Below, piece by piece: positions 25,027 to 35,900 of a DNA stretch of 64,000 nucleotides. Within the stretch, counting starts at the first letter, position 1. Every line of letters begins with the position of its first letter. A program made the position numbers and the translations under genes. The notes beneath the pieces were generated by a model. That model made no database searches. It was not told the origin of the DNA and worked only from the letters and a program-made list of their open reading frames with translations. This DNA comes from Maribellus sediminis (GTDB taxonomy: Bacteria > Bacteroidota > Bacteroidia > Bacteroidales > Prolixibacteraceae): NCBI RefSeq assembly GCF_011799805.1, contig NZ_WXUB01000002.1:1240001-1304000 (forward strand), given 5' to 3'.

Positions 25027-25497
25027 ATGAAACGGATTTTTGCAATCATATTTATCAGCCTTTTTCTTGTAAGTCAGGGTTTTTCCCAGGAAAAGAACAG
25101 GGATGGGAATCAGGACCGGTGGGAAAAATACAGGTCTGAAAAAGTAGCATTTCTTACCAATAAACTGGATTTGACACCTCAGGAAGCTGAAAAATTCTGG
25201 CCGGTTTATAATGCAATGGAAAAGGAACGATCGGAAGTACAGAAAAGTAGACGCGATTTGGAGAAACAAGTTCGTGAAGCAACCGAACAGTCATCCGATC
25301 ACGAAATAATAAAACTGACACGGGAATTTGCGAGCAACCTCGAAAAAGAAGGCATGCTGGCTACCGAATATAACGAGAAATTCCTGAAGATTCTTCCACC
25401 ACAAAAAGTACTTAAGATGTACAAGGCCGAAGGAGAATTCAGAATGTACATGTTCCGAAAGTTTAGGGAACATCGAGACGATTCACCCGATGAATAA
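25027..25497 (+). CDS. secreted helical protein, Spy/CpxP-like
   Basis: 156 residues with a signal peptide (IFAIIFISLFLVSQGFSQ) and a helical body. KVAFLTNKLDLTPQEAEKF followed by WPVYNAMEKERSEV resembles the LTxxQ repeats of Spy/CpxP-type periplasmic chaperones; an LTPQE is clear. Four bases after the putative anti-sigma gene. It may be an envelope stress chaperone or sensor of this sigma system; inference from similarity of pattern and context. The operon ends at the terminator just downstream. Confidence 0.75.
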   Translation: MKRIFAIIFISLFLVSQGFSQEKNRDGNQDRWEKYRSEKVAFLTNKLDLTPQEAEKFWPVYNAMEKERSEVQKSRRDLEKQVREATEQSSDHEIIKLTREFASNLEKEGMLATEYNEKFLKILPPQKVLKMYKAEGEFRMYMFRKFREHRDDSPDE

Positions 25498-25504
25498 AAT
25501 AAAA

Positions 25505-25532
25505 AAAAGACAGGCCAAAGCCTGTCTTTTTT
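25505..25532. terminator. terminator, probably bidirectional
   Basis: 11-bp stem AAAAGACAGGC (25505-25515) / GCCTGTCTTTT (25520-25530) with a 4-nt loop, T run on the plus side and the A run before it gives a T run on the minus side. It separates the sigma operon from the convergent gene at 25551. Confidence 0.88.
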
Positions 25533-25550
25533 CGTTTATCGTTTTTACAA

Positions 25551-25841
25551 TTATAATGCCTTAAACCAATCCTGAAATAATTTACCAACCCAGGGAATTT
25601 CTTTCATTTCGCCGTTTACCGCACCAATAAGACTAATAATCCAGAATACCAGAGTTATTATCCATCCAACAATGTTTAGAACAGGAATGAAAGTAATTAC
25701 AAGCGAGAACAGCCAGAGTCCCAACATCTGGCGAATGTAGAAGCTGGCCAGTTCATCTTTTTCATTTGAATTAATGATCAAGGCAATTACCCAACCTATC
25801 CAGGTAATATGTGCAACAATTGCTTTTGTTTTTCCATCCAT
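25551..25841 (-). CDS. small DUF4870-like membrane protein
   Basis: 96 residues from the ATG at 25841 (MDGKTKAIVAHITWIGWVI); an upstream ATG at 25907 would add a basic segment without clear homology. Three or four hydrophobic segments, with HITWIGWVIALI, FYIRQMLGLWLF and VGWIITLVFWIISLIGAV in the order of the DUF4870 family. Function unknown. It shares the terminator with the convergent sigma operon. Confidence 0.8.
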   Translation of the reverse strand: MDGKTKAIVAHITWIGWVIALIINSNEKDELASFYIRQMLGLWLFSLVITFIPVLNIVGWIITLVFWIISLIGAVNGEMKEIPWVGKLFQDWFKAL

Positions 25842-25954
25842 TTCATTTCGAGTTTTAAATTTCTTTAAAAGTAAGGATTTATGCTCTTTCCGCTTCAACA
25901 AAAGCATAAAAAAGTCGCTTTATGTTTACCAAATGTATAGAAACACTATGCGCA

Positions 25955-27529
25955 TCAGTCGTTCCAGTGTGTTGAAATAAGATCCTGCATCACCGGGTAA
26001 TCCTTGTCTGTATCTCCGTTTTCGTTACGTAATCGTATCAACTCTGTTTTCATCTCTGCTATGATAGCAGCATATTCAGCCTCGCCATAAGCATTGTGCA
26101 GCTCTTTCGGATCTTTTTGCAGGTCGTAGAATTCCCAGGCCGGCTCGGTTGTTTCCTTTTGGGTACCTTCTTTTTCAAGCGGCTGTCCATAAAAGAAAGC
26201 CAGTTTATATCGCTGATTTCTGATGCCGAAATGAGCAGGACGATCAACTAAATGCAACCAATAACGATAATACATTGAGTGGCGCCAGTTGTCGGGTGTT
26301 TCACCTTTCAGGTTTGCTCTGAAACTGTTCCCTTCAACAAAATCAGGTTTCTTAACGCCTGCAAAATCGGCCAGTAAAGCTGCAAAATCAATGTTCAGAA
26401 TAATGTCGTTGATACGTTTACCCCCATTAAATTCTTTGGGATAACGAATAACAAAAGGCATTCGGAGTGACTCTTCGTAAATCAGTCGCTTATCGAAGAA
26501 ACCGTGTTCGCCTAAAAAGTAGCCTTGATCGGCAGTATAAATCACCACGGTATTGTCTGCAATGCCTTCAGCTTCCAGAAAGTCGAGCAATTTGCCAATA
26601 TTGTCATCTATGGCTGCCCCGCTTCGGATAAAATCCTTAACGAGTTTGTGGTAAGTTTTTCTGCGTTGTTCTTTGGCATCCAGACCGTCAACCGAAAACG
26701 GTAGCTCGGGATATTGTGCCCAGTAGGTCGAATCGCGGGTATTTGCAAGGAAGCGATCACGCAGATTTTCCAACACCTGCCCCTTAAAAGTACGGCCTGT
26801 TGTTTCGGGGCCTGCATCGAACAGACTGGCCGGCTCAGGAATTTCAACACTATCCAATAGATGCTTAAAGCGATCGGGAAAATCATAAGGTTCGTGTGTC
26901 GCCTTAAAATGACACATCATCATAAAAGGCTTTGTCTTGTCGCGGTTTTTCATCCAGTCGATACTCAAATCGGCAATCACATCGGTTGAAAAACCTTCGT
27001 ATTCTTTTCCTCCGCCATAACCGTCTTCCCAGTTCTCTTTGGTTTTCAGGATCGGATTCCAGTAACGTCCCTGCCCGGGCAATACATTAAAATAATCGAA
27101 ACCTGCAGGTTGCTTTTTTAAGTGCCATTTTCCTACAATGGCGGTTTGGTAGCCATTTTCGTGCAGTACTTTGGCTATGTTCATGCTATCGGGATACAAG
27201 GCATCGGCCAGGGTATATACCCCGTTGTGGTGGCTGTACTGACCGGTTAAAATAGTGGCACGACTCGGCGTACAAATTGAGTTTGTGCAAAAGCAATTAT
27301 CCAGCACCACTCCTTCTTCGGCCAGCCGGCTGATATTTGGTGTATGTACTACATCTTTAAGAATTCCGCCATAGATACCCCAGGCTTGCGATGTATGGTC
27401 ATCACTAAGAATAAAGAGGATATTTGGTTGCTCCTTCGGTTCCTCTTTTGTATTGCAAGCTGAAAAAAGCAAAATCGTGGCACAAACAAACAGTGCAGAT
27501 TTGAGTGCTTCTATAAGTTTAGTATTCAT
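25955..27529 (-). CDS. secreted lipoprotein sulfatase (S1 family)
   Basis: 524 residues; lipobox at LLFSAC (Cys25). The formylglycine motif C86-T-P-S-R at 86-90 is followed by ATILTGQYSHHNG; metal ligands lie in ILSDDHTSQAW (Asp-Asp) and YTADQGYFLGEHGFFDK. The body has the heparan/iduronate-like S1 pattern (FDYFNVLPGQGRY, WHLKKQPAGFDYF split), but the substrate cannot be told. Activation would need an anaerobic sulfatase-maturating enzyme, not in the window. It starts 20 bp after the other sulfatase on the same strand, so both are one operon. Confidence 0.93.
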   Translation of the reverse strand: MNTKLIEALKSALFVCATILLFSACNTKEEPKEQPNILFILSDDHTSQAWGIYGGILKDVVHTPNISRLAEEGVVLDNCFCTNSICTPSRATILTGQYSHHNGVYTLADALYPDSMNIAKVLHENGYQTAIVGKWHLKKQPAGFDYFNVLPGQGRYWNPILKTKENWEDGYGGGKEYEGFSTDVIADLSIDWMKNRDKTKPFMMMCHFKATHEPYDFPDRFKHLLDSVEIPEPASLFDAGPETTGRTFKGQVLENLRDRFLANTRDSTYWAQYPELPFSVDGLDAKEQRRKTYHKLVKDFIRSGAAIDDNIGKLLDFLEAEGIADNTVVIYTADQGYFLGEHGFFDKRLIYEESLRMPFVIRYPKEFNGGKRINDIILNIDFAALLADFAGVKKPDFVEGNSFRANLKGETPDNWRHSMYYRYWLHLVDRPAHFGIRNQRYKLAFFYGQPLEKEGTQKETTEPAWEFYDLQKDPKELHNAYGEAEYAAIIAEMKTELIRLRNENGDTDKDYPVMQDLISTHWND

Positions 27530-27548
27530 ATCGCTTAACTTATTAGTT

Positions 27549-29105
27549 TTAATTCGCTAAATCGTCGACTCCTTTATACAACTCACGCCAATCTTTAAGC
27601 CGCTCTGAATCTGTTCGTATATCTTCAGGATAATTGGGACTGTAAACCATGTTTTCGGTTCGTAACACCAGTCTTCCATCTTTTACAAAACCTTCTCCCC
27701 TTTCGCTCAGATGATCCACCATGTGCTGGCGCCACTTTTCCAGTTCTTTTTTGTTGGTCTCCGAGAGGTCTGTTATCTCACCCGGATCATTTTTCAGGTT
27801 GAATAACTGCTCCTTTCCAGTACTAAAAAACCAGATATACTTCCAGGTACCGTCGGTAAGGGCACTCCAGTAATTATCCTTACTGTAGGTTGTTGAATGT
27901 TCCATATCGATGTAAGGCCGCCATTCCGATTTTGGATTGCGAACCAGGTTAAGCATCGACAAGCCATCCAGCTCTTCAGGAATTTCGGCTCCGGCAGCAT
28001 CAAGGAAGGTAGGCAAAAAGTCGCGTAATTCAGTCGTATTTTCAAGTGTTGCGCCACGCTGCAATTTCCCTTCAAAATTCTTTGGCCATTTCAAAATAAA
28101 AGGCACATTCGATGAACCTTCGTAGGCATAGGTTTTTCGCCAGTGGTAATGATCTCCCATCATATCGCCATGATCAGAAGTAAAACAGATCAGCGCATTG
28201 TCGTACATTCCCTTTTCTTTTAAGGTTTTTATGATCTCACCAACCATTTCGTCGATAAAGGTAATGTTGGCATAATAATGACGTCGGCTTTCAACCGCAT
28301 AGTCGACTCCGTAATCGCCGAATGCAGCATCCGGACCACCATCGTAGCCCTGCCATTCTGCGTCCCAATCACCCAGATAAGGCTCCGGAATTTTAGCGTC
28401 TTTGTACATGTCGAGCACTCGTTGGGGCGGATCGTACGGACTGTGCGGACGGGCAAACGAAACTTTCAGGTAAAGTGGTTGATCCAGATTGTAATTTTTT
28501 ATCAATTCAATGGCCGTTTCTCCGGTCCAGTAGGTAGGATGCAGTTTTTCGTCGAGTTGATAAACTCCATAGCGGTGTTCATTCCAGCCGATTCCTGTTT
28601 TGTCCGGATCTTCGCCCGGCGCCTGCAGTTTAAACCAATCGCGGTAATCGCTGATGTAACCGTCCTGTTCCACACGTCCACTTTCGTCAACCAATGTTCC
28701 GTTGAAACCGTGCAAAGCCTTTTGCGGAAACCAGTGCATTTTACCAATTCCGAACGTATAATAACCGGCTTCGCGAAGCAATTCAGGCATTTCGTATTTA
28801 TACTTACGTGCTATTTTTCCATACCCCAGCATTCCGTGGTGCCATGGCGAAAGTCCGGTAAGCAATCCTGCGCGGGCCGGAGTGCAACTTGGTGTTGCTG
28901 AATAGCCGTTTTCGAATATCACTCCTTCTTCAGCTAACTTGTCGATGTTGGGAGAAATCACGGCTTCGTTGCCCATGCAACCCAATGCATCAGCACGTTG
29001 CTGATCGGTCATGATAAAAATGATGTGAGGTGGTTTGGAGTGGTCCTGCGCGGAAATCTTAAACGTAGTTAAGAATAACAGAACTACAAACAAAACGTTT
29101 TTCAT
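27549..29105 (-). CDS. secreted sulfatase (S1 family)
   Basis: 518 residues with a cleavable signal peptide (VVLLFLTTFKISAQ). Formylglycine motif C74-T-P-A-R78, the CxPxR form with Ala in place of the common Ser, followed by AGLLTGLSPWHHG; metal-binding Asp pair in IIFIMTDQQRADALG and CFTSDHGDMMGDH. Periplasmic or surface-exposed. First gene of the two-sulfatase operon, with a promoter at 29126-29159. Together they suggest desulfation of two different sugar positions, an inference. Confidence 0.93.
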   Translation of the reverse strand: MKNVLFVVLLFLTTFKISAQDHSKPPHIIFIMTDQQRADALGCMGNEAVISPNIDKLAEEGVIFENGYSATPSCTPARAGLLTGLSPWHHGMLGYGKIARKYKYEMPELLREAGYYTFGIGKMHWFPQKALHGFNGTLVDESGRVEQDGYISDYRDWFKLQAPGEDPDKTGIGWNEHRYGVYQLDEKLHPTYWTGETAIELIKNYNLDQPLYLKVSFARPHSPYDPPQRVLDMYKDAKIPEPYLGDWDAEWQGYDGGPDAAFGDYGVDYAVESRRHYYANITFIDEMVGEIIKTLKEKGMYDNALICFTSDHGDMMGDHYHWRKTYAYEGSSNVPFILKWPKNFEGKLQRGATLENTTELRDFLPTFLDAAGAEIPEELDGLSMLNLVRNPKSEWRPYIDMEHSTTYSKDNYWSALTDGTWKYIWFFSTGKEQLFNLKNDPGEITDLSETNKKELEKWRQHMVDHLSERGEGFVKDGRLVLRTENMVYSPNYPEDIRTDSERLKDWRELYKGVDDLAN

Positions 29106-29125
29106 GGTCTTAATTTTTAGATCTA

Positions 29126-29159
29126 CAAATCTAGGTATTCTCTAAAAAAATAAGACAAA
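29126..29159 (-). promoter_or_regulatory. promoter of the sulfatase operon
   Basis: Minus strand TTTG (29159-29156) and TAGATTTG (29133-29126) are 22 bp apart, near the Bacteroidetes consensus spacing. The -7 box is 21 bp before the ATG. Confidence 0.6.
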
Positions 29160-29190
29160 TTCGCCCGTAATTATAAAAATTTTAAAAAGA

Positions 29191-30417
29191 TTAAATGTCG
29201 TAGTTAAAACCTTTCAGGTGATGTCCCATCCTGTCGCGCTTGGTTTTCATGTACCGTTGATTGTGTTCGTTCGGCGGAATTTCCACCGGTACAATCTCGG
29301 TTACCTCAAGGCCATAACCTTCCAAACCAACACGCTTTACCGGATTGTTCGTCATCAGGCGCATTTTGGTAACTCCCAGGTTACGCAGAATTTGGGCGCC
29401 GACACCATAATCGCGTTCATCGGCTTTAAAACCGAGATGTATATTGGCTTCAACGGTATCCAGTCCCTGGTCCTGAAGTTTGTAGGCAGCAATTTTATTC
29501 AGCAATCCAATACCGCGACCTTCCTGCATCATGTAAACAATTACACCTTTTCCTTCACGGTCGATCATTTCCATGGCTTCGTGCAGCTGGTCGCCACATT
29601 CGCAACGCATCGAACCAAAAATATCTCCGGTCATGCACGATGAATGCACACGCGTAAGAATGGGCTCATTCGCTTCCCAATCGCCTTTTATCAGTGCCAC
29701 ATGCTCGGCTCCATTTGATTTCTGACGAAAAGGAACGATTCTGAAATCGCCGTATTGAGTTGGCAAATGAACTTCTTCTCCTCTTTCTATCAGGCTTTCA
29801 CTCTGAAAAAGAAATGAGATCAGGTCTTTAATAGTAACAATCTTCAGGTTATGCTTTTGGCCAAACTCGTAAAGTTCGGGTAAACGGGCCATGGTACCGT
29901 CTTCGTTCATGATCTCTACTAATACCCCTGAAGGTTTCAGTCCTGCCAAGCGGGTCAGGTCGACTGCGGCTTCAGTGTGGCCACTGCGGCGGAGGACACC
30001 GCGGTTTTTTGCTTTTAAAGGGAAGATATGCCCTGGACGTCCCAGTTGTTCGGGCCGCGTAGAATCTTCCACCAACATTTTTATGGTGATGGCACGGTCA
30101 GACGCCGAGATTCCGGTAGTCACTTCCGGATGAATAGCATCAACTGAAACGGTGAAGTTTGTTTCGTTCGACGATGTATTCTTGCCAACCATCAAATCAA
30201 GCTTCAACTCTGTACAACGCTCTTCAGTCAGCGCAACACAAATCAACCCCCTGGCATGCAAAGCCATAAAATTTACAATTTCAGGAGTGATCAGTTCCGA
30301 AGCTACAATCAGGTCACCTTCATTCTCTCTGTCCTCGTCGTCAACAACGATCACCATCTCCCCTCTTTGGATGGCTGCAATAGCCTCAGGAATAGTATTT
30401 AACTTGATATCTGTCAT
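29191..30417 (-). CDS. ribBA: bifunctional DHBP synthase / GTP cyclohydrolase II
   Basis: Makes two riboflavin precursors: DHBP from ribulose-5-phosphate (N-terminal half) and the diaminopyrimidine from GTP (C-terminal half). 408 residues from the ATG at 30417 ([13 protein letters not shown]); the longer frame from 30462 covers the promoter. The acidic metal site [11 protein letters not shown] marks RibB; Zn-binding Cys of RibA are in [12 protein letters not shown] and RCECGDQL. Both halves look intact. Riboflavin supply fits the flavin-rich Rnf operon, though the genes are not linked. Confidence 0.97.
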   Translation of the reverse strand: MTDIKLNTIPEAIAAIQRGEMVIVVDDEDRENEGDLIVASELITPEIVNFMALHARGLICVALTEERCTELKLDLMVGKNTSSNETNFTVSVDAIHPEVTTGISASDRAITIKMLVEDSTRPEQLGRPGHIFPLKAKNRGVLRRSGHTEAAVDLTRLAGLKPSGVLVEIMNEDGTMARLPELYEFGQKHNLKIVTIKDLISFLFQSESLIERGEEVHLPTQYGDFRIVPFRQKSNGAEHVALIKGDWEANEPILTRVHSSCMTGDIFGSMRCECGDQLHEAMEMIDREGKGVIVYMMQEGRGIGLLNKIAAYKLQDQGLDTVEANIHLGFKADERDYGVGAQILRNLGVTKMRLMTNNPVKRVGLEGYGLEVTEIVPVEIPPNEHNQRYMKTKRDRMGHHLKGFNYDI

Positions 30418-30440
30418 AACTGCCCTAAAAAAATCAGGGG

Positions 30441-30448
30441 CAAAATTA
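30441..30448 (-). promoter_or_regulatory. -7 box of the ribBA promoter
   Basis: Minus strand TAATTTTG, 24 bp before the ribBA ATG. The leader is too short for an FMN riboswitch. Confidence 0.55.
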
Positions 30449-30538
30449 CAAACTTTTACCAAACCAACTCATGATTTATATTATATGCCTGATAAGTTTG
30501 GGTTAAAGTAACACAGCATCCTGTTGTTCGAAGTTGAT

Positions 30539-32899
30539 TCATTGGTTAACAACCAGGAACTTTTTTGTAATCGAATTGCCCAGATTATCTGTTACTGTTA
30601 TGCTGTGCCAGCCCGCTTCAGGGCGAAGTTCAAACTGATGGACATTTTTTGTTGTACCAATAAAACTATCATCCAAATACCAGTAAACAATAACATTTCC
30701 GGATCGGTGTGCGAGGTCGAAAATAATTTTTCCGGGTGTTCCATCCAGGTCAACCGGAATAAAAAGCCGGTTCCATTCACGTGGATATATAAATTCCATT
30801 TGCTGCTCGGTTTCTGAACAACCGGGCATCAAAGGTGGCAAAGTTGCATACAGCACATTCTGTCGTTTGAAATAGTACTCCAGTGCCGGTGGCAGAACAA
30901 ACCAGTTTTGGTGCTGCATTTCAGAAACCGGGTAACAATTAGCATTTACACGATAAGTTTTTTCGTTATTAAAATGAATCCGCTCGTGCCACGGACACAC
31001 ACCTACTTTATTTCCCTGCGGAACCTGCACTTCTATGCGCTTTTCGCAAAATTCGCCGGGACGGTATCCACTTTCTGCGCAAACGTCAATGGTTTGCATT
31101 TCATCATCAGGTACCTGAAACCATTCAGAAAAAGGTAAGGCCTCACAAACATCGAACATTACCGGAGCTGCAGCAGTAATACCTGTTAATCCTGCACGGC
31201 CTTCGCCATCGGCGTTGCCACACCAAACTGCAACGACATACCGTGAAGTGACACCAACCGCCCAGGCATCCCTAAAACCAAAGCTGGTTCCGGTTTTCCA
31301 GGCAATCTTTCGCGAATGGGCAAAATGTTCCCAGCCAGTTTCACTTTCCGGGCGTTTCACTTTCAACAAAGCATCGAGTGTAGAATACACCGAAGCAGCA
31401 CGTACAAATGGTTGGGTACGTTGTTCTTCCAAAACAGGAATTTCTTCGTCCCAAATTAAAGGGGAAAAAGGTTTCGAAGAATAAAATCCATCCTCATTTT
31501 CATAGCGTTTCAGGATAGTGCCCAGCGAAGCATACATTCCGGCCAAATCCCATAATTCAATTTCGGCCCCTCCAAGAATCAGAGATAAACCATAGTGCCC
31601 GGGCTGTTCTTTTAAAGTACTCATTCCTGTTTTTCGCAAAAAGGAATACAAAGGGCCTACACCAAAATCGCGCAACAAATGCACAGCCGGAATATTTAAT
31701 GACCTCGCCAAAGCTTCTTCTGCAGGAACTGCACCGTTATATTCCCGATCGAAATTCATGGGTGTAAAACCGCCAAAACGAATCGGGATATCCGGCACCA
31801 GCATGGTTGGAAGCAGCAATCCTTCATCAAGCATTTTACAGTACAGAAAAGGTTTTAGAATACTTCCGGTACTGCGTGGCGATTGCACAATATCCACCTG
31901 ATTTCCGTGTGCAATACTATCCGAACTGTTCGTATTTCCGACATAGGCCAGCACTTTTTTCGATGGAATTTCTACTACAAGCACAGCCATATTATTTATC
32001 AGGTTCGATTTTAAACGCTGATGATGTCGGGCCACTATCTCGTTTACCCTATTCTGAAGTCCATATTGGATAGTTGAATGAATGCGCTGCCCGCGTTTTT
32101 CAGCATTGGCTTTTTCAGTTAAATGAAAAGCAATGTCGGGTAAAGCATTTACTTTTCCGGGCAAAGGTTCTGAAATGGCCAATTGGTAGGTAATACTGTC
32201 CATCTCGTTTTCAACAAGCAACTGATTCAATAATTTGTCTCGTTTTTGTTTTAGTCGCTGATCGAGCCGACCGGGATAAATCAGCGACGGCGCGTTGGGT
32301 AAAACTGCCAGAGTTGCCGACTCTGCCCAGGACAACTGCCCCGGATCGCGACCAAAATACCGCCAGGCAGCCGCATCCAGTCCAACAACATTTCCACCAA
32401 ATGGGGCATGCGAGGCATACAGCTCCAGAATTTCCGACTTCGAATAGCGCAATTCAACATGCAAAGCCCAGAAAATCTCAATCAGCTTATTCCATACTGA
32501 TCTTTCTTTTTGTCCACGCGCTAATCTGCAGAGCTGCATGGTAATTGTACTTCCACCGCTTACAATTCTTCGCGCTTTCACGTTTAGAAAAAATGCCCGG
32601 GCTAGAGAAAACAAATTAACTCCGGGATGCGCATAAAAATACTTATCCTCGAAACTAAGCACACATTTTCCGTATTTATCAGGAATGGAATCCACGGGTG
32701 GAAAACGCCATTGTTCATCGCCGGAAATGCGTGCGCCCAGCAATTCGCCTTCGCTGCTTTCTACAACCGTAGAATACGAAGTATTGAAAAGCGGACGTGG
32801 CACAAACAAGCCTCCGATGAAAAACAACACCAACAATAAAAGCAGGAAGGTCAACACTAATCTTCCTGCTCTCGTTTTATGAATTCTCCTTCCGGTCAC
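30539..32899 (-). CDS. pbpC: penicillin-binding protein 1C
   Basis: Bifunctional peptidoglycan synthase anchored by one N-terminal membrane segment (about 13-33). 786 residues from a GTG at 32899, the only start near the A2M stop (13 bp before). Glycosyltransferase: catalytic Glu84 in FEDKYFYAHPG and GGSTITMQL at 115-123. Transpeptidase: S346-I-L-K349, S400-L-N402 and K535-T-G537 are all present, so both activities look intact. A C-terminal BiPBP_C domain (about 700-786) completes it. It is cotranscribed with the alpha-2-macroglobulin gene, the classic pbpC/yfhM pair thought to link wall repair to protease defence. Confidence 0.96.
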   Translation of the reverse strand: MTGRRIHKTRAGRLVLTFLLLLLVLFFIGGLFVPRPLFNTSYSTVVESSEGELLGARISGDEQWRFPPVDSIPDKYGKCVLSFEDKYFYAHPGVNLFSLARAFFLNVKARRIVSGGSTITMQLCRLARGQKERSVWNKLIEIFWALHVELRYSKSEILELYASHAPFGGNVVGLDAAAWRYFGRDPGQLSWAESATLAVLPNAPSLIYPGRLDQRLKQKRDKLLNQLLVENEMDSITYQLAISEPLPGKVNALPDIAFHLTEKANAEKRGQRIHSTIQYGLQNRVNEIVARHHQRLKSNLINNMAVLVVEIPSKKVLAYVGNTNSSDSIAHGNQVDIVQSPRSTGSILKPFLYCKMLDEGLLLPTMLVPDIPIRFGGFTPMNFDREYNGAVPAEEALARSLNIPAVHLLRDFGVGPLYSFLRKTGMSTLKEQPGHYGLSLILGGAEIELWDLAGMYASLGTILKRYENEDGFYSSKPFSPLIWDEEIPVLEEQRTQPFVRAASVYSTLDALLKVKRPESETGWEHFAHSRKIAWKTGTSFGFRDAWAVGVTSRYVVAVWCGNADGEGRAGLTGITAAAPVMFDVCEALPFSEWFQVPDDEMQTIDVCAESGYRPGEFCEKRIEVQVPQGNKVGVCPWHERIHFNNEKTYRVNANCYPVSEMQHQNWFVLPPALEYYFKRQNVLYATLPPLMPGCSETEQQMEFIYPREWNRLFIPVDLDGTPGKIIFDLAHRSGNVIVYWYLDDSFIGTTKNVHQFELRPEAGWHSITVTDNLGNSITKKFLVVNQ

Positions 32900-32912
32900 A
32901 GCAATAAAATTG

Positions 32913-35900
32913 CTAATTCACACTTACCATTTCACCTCCACGGCGCGCATTCACGCTGTTGTCGTACATCGCCTCGCAACTTACCGGCGGCAGGTAAAAC
33001 TCACCTTTATATGCAGCATTCAGGTAAAAAGTAAACGTTTTTTGTTTGCCCATTTCCAAATCGAAATAGGTATAAATCCGGTCGTCGCGAATATCCTGAT
33101 ACTCAAAATTTGCATCACTCTGAGGAGCATCGCCCAATCGTTTATTCAGAATTTCCCAGCCTGAAGGAATCAATGCAGAAAGCACCATTTCTTCGTAATC
33201 TACCTTTTTGCCGGGATGCGTTACCGTAACCTGCATCCTAAAATCAGTTCCCTGCGAAATGGAGGCCGGATCGATGGATTTACCGGCGGCATCGAGGTAT
33301 TTCACTTCCAATCCAAGATTACTGGCACCTGAAGTTGAATCGACACCCGAAGGTATTCCTTTGGCGACCAGGAGCACAAAAGTGGCGTTTGCCCCGGTGT
33401 TCCTGTAATCTAAAGCAAGCTTTTTGGTTTTGCCGTTCTGAACAGGAATTTTAATTACCGGAATCTTTGTGCGAGCATCAGACTTTTCATTGTTAACGCT
33501 TAACTCATACCCGGTTTCGCTTCCGTTTTTATAAAATTTTTCCGAGAACTGAGCGGCTGCATATAAACTCCAGGCAGCGGTTTGCGTACTCAGCCAACTC
33601 CGGCTATTAATGTCGTCCGAAACATTTTGCAACATCGCAAAAGCATTCTCCTGCTCATCCAACAAAACAAGCGATTCCAGAATCATTGCCTTGTCGCGTA
33701 ACGACGAGCCAAATGTCCCGCCTAACTCGTTGTATTCTTTCACTTCAGTAGATAAATTGGCAACCAGCTGCTGCGCAATTTCTTTTTTACCTGCCAGAAC
33801 ATATGCCGATGCGAGCCGCCACAACACATCCGACGATTTGGAATTTTTTTCACGTAGCCGGTTCATCGCACCCAAATCAGGATTTCCGGCCAATGCGAGA
33901 GTATACAAACGATAAGCCTGATTCAGGTCGTAATTCCTGTAGTGGTAAAAATCGGAGTTGCCTTGCGTTGTGCGCCAGTTACGTGCTGCTGATTTCTGAT
34001 AACGCAGCCACTTGTCTTTCATACCATAAGGTAGTGAATAACCGGCCTTTTCGGCACAAATCAGAAAATGACCCGCGTAGTTCGTTCCCCATTCGTTGAC
34101 ATACGACGAACCGGGCCAGTAACTAAATCCGCCGCTTCCAAGCTGATAAGCCTGTAATTTTATAAGTGCGTGACGAATATTGTTTTCGATCTTCAGTTTC
34201 TGATCGGCATCAATTTCGGTAAGATTTCCAAGGTACAATTGAGGGAATACCGAAGACGTTACCTGCTCCACACATCCGTGCGGATACCGTATAAGGTAAT
34301 CTAAATGTTTGTTCAGGTTTAAGGGAGGAAATCCGGATATTTCAACCCAGGCTTCATTACTTTCCGGTTCACCCGGATTTTGCAACTCCGTTTTCCAGCT
34401 CTCACCGCCTTTAACCAGTTTCGATTGCTGCACGGTCAAAGCCTGATTTGGATTTCGCACCTTAACTTCCACTTCGTAGCTGGCCGTTTCTTTACCCGAT
34501 TTGGCTTCCACCACAATTTTTCCAACACCGGTCTGAGCTTTTACTTTCAATTTGAAATAGCTCATTTTCTCACCAATTTCGGTAAACTGAAGTTTATTCT
34601 CCTTACTTCCAGCAAGTTCAAACAAATCGTTAGCTTTTACCGAAATAGAAACATCTTTTACGTTTTCTTTCATTGCAAAAACATTCACCGGCAAATCAAA
34701 AGTTTCCAGCGGAGCCAGCATTCGCGGAACAGTAGCCAGCAACATCAAACCTTTTCGCACCGGAACCGAAACTTCTTCGGCACCATAAGCTCCCTGATTT
34801 CCGGCAACCACCATCATTCGAACGGCACCAACATAATTCGGCATTTTGAATGTGTGTTTTTGCTTTTTCCCGGCTTCGAGCGTAAACGGCCCAGCAAACT
34901 GAACAACAGGTTTAAAACGATTGGCTTCTTTCTTTTCAGCTCCGCTCATTTCGCCGTCGCCACCAACCGCAAACGCTTTTTCGAGCCGTGCACCATAAGC
35001 ACCGGCAACATAATCGTATAAATCCCAGGTTTTCACTCCAAGTGCTTCGCGCTGATAAAAAGTAGCATGCGGATTTGGCGTGGTATAATTGGTGATTCCC
35101 AGCAAACCCTCATCAACAATTGCCAGGGTGTACGTCATTTTCTGTTTGTTGGCTTCGGAAACTTCAACTGTGTAGTTCGTTTCCGGTTCAATTTCATCAG
35201 GAGCACTGATCACCGGTTTCAGAATGGTTTCCGGATTTTCTACTTCCACCGGAATAACGCCGTAAAGCCGCAGTGGTGCATCGTTTTCAGTACTTCCAAA
35301 AGGCTGAATCAAACTCACATGAACATAAAAGTTTGGTGCCATTTCGGGTTCTGCTTTTAAGGTAAAACGGGTTTGTTTGTCGTTCGTTTCCACCCAAAAC
35401 ATATCCAGCACTTTTGTCCCGTTTTCGAGACTTACCAGCGCTTTACCCGTTTTCGACGAAGGAATAGTAACTTCTATCTCTTCTCCTACTTTATAATTCT
35501 GTTTTGCAGTTCGAATACTTAACATGGTAGCACCTTCAGCCATTCCGTCCGAACGCCAGCCTCCCCATCTCGACATGTAAAAAGTAATTCCGGTTGAATG
35601 TCCCGAAGTATTGTCTTTCACCCACAGGAAATAGCGGCCATTGTCTTCCCAACTGTTGTATCTTACATTCAGGTTGAATTGTGATTTGTGTTCGGCATCT
35701 TGAATTTGCCACGAGTTAACTGGCTGATAGTAACTTCCGGAAACATAGTGCGCCAGATTTTCGGAACCGGACTCCCACCACCAGCGCCAGTTTACTTTAT
35801 ACAAGCGGACTTCAAGGTCATCGCCAGTAACCGCTTTCCCGTTTTTATCGACCACAACAATTTCGGGCTGATAATCAGTATCGGTTTTGTACCAGTTGTC

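Noticed and set aside
25842-25907. Longer DUF4870-like protein from the ATG at 25907
   Set aside because: The extra 22 residues are basic and without family pattern; the conserved part begins at MDGKTKAIVAHI.
30417-30500. FMN riboswitch before ribBA
   Set aside because: The leader after the -7 box is only about 20 nt, too short for the aptamer, and the conserved elements are missing.
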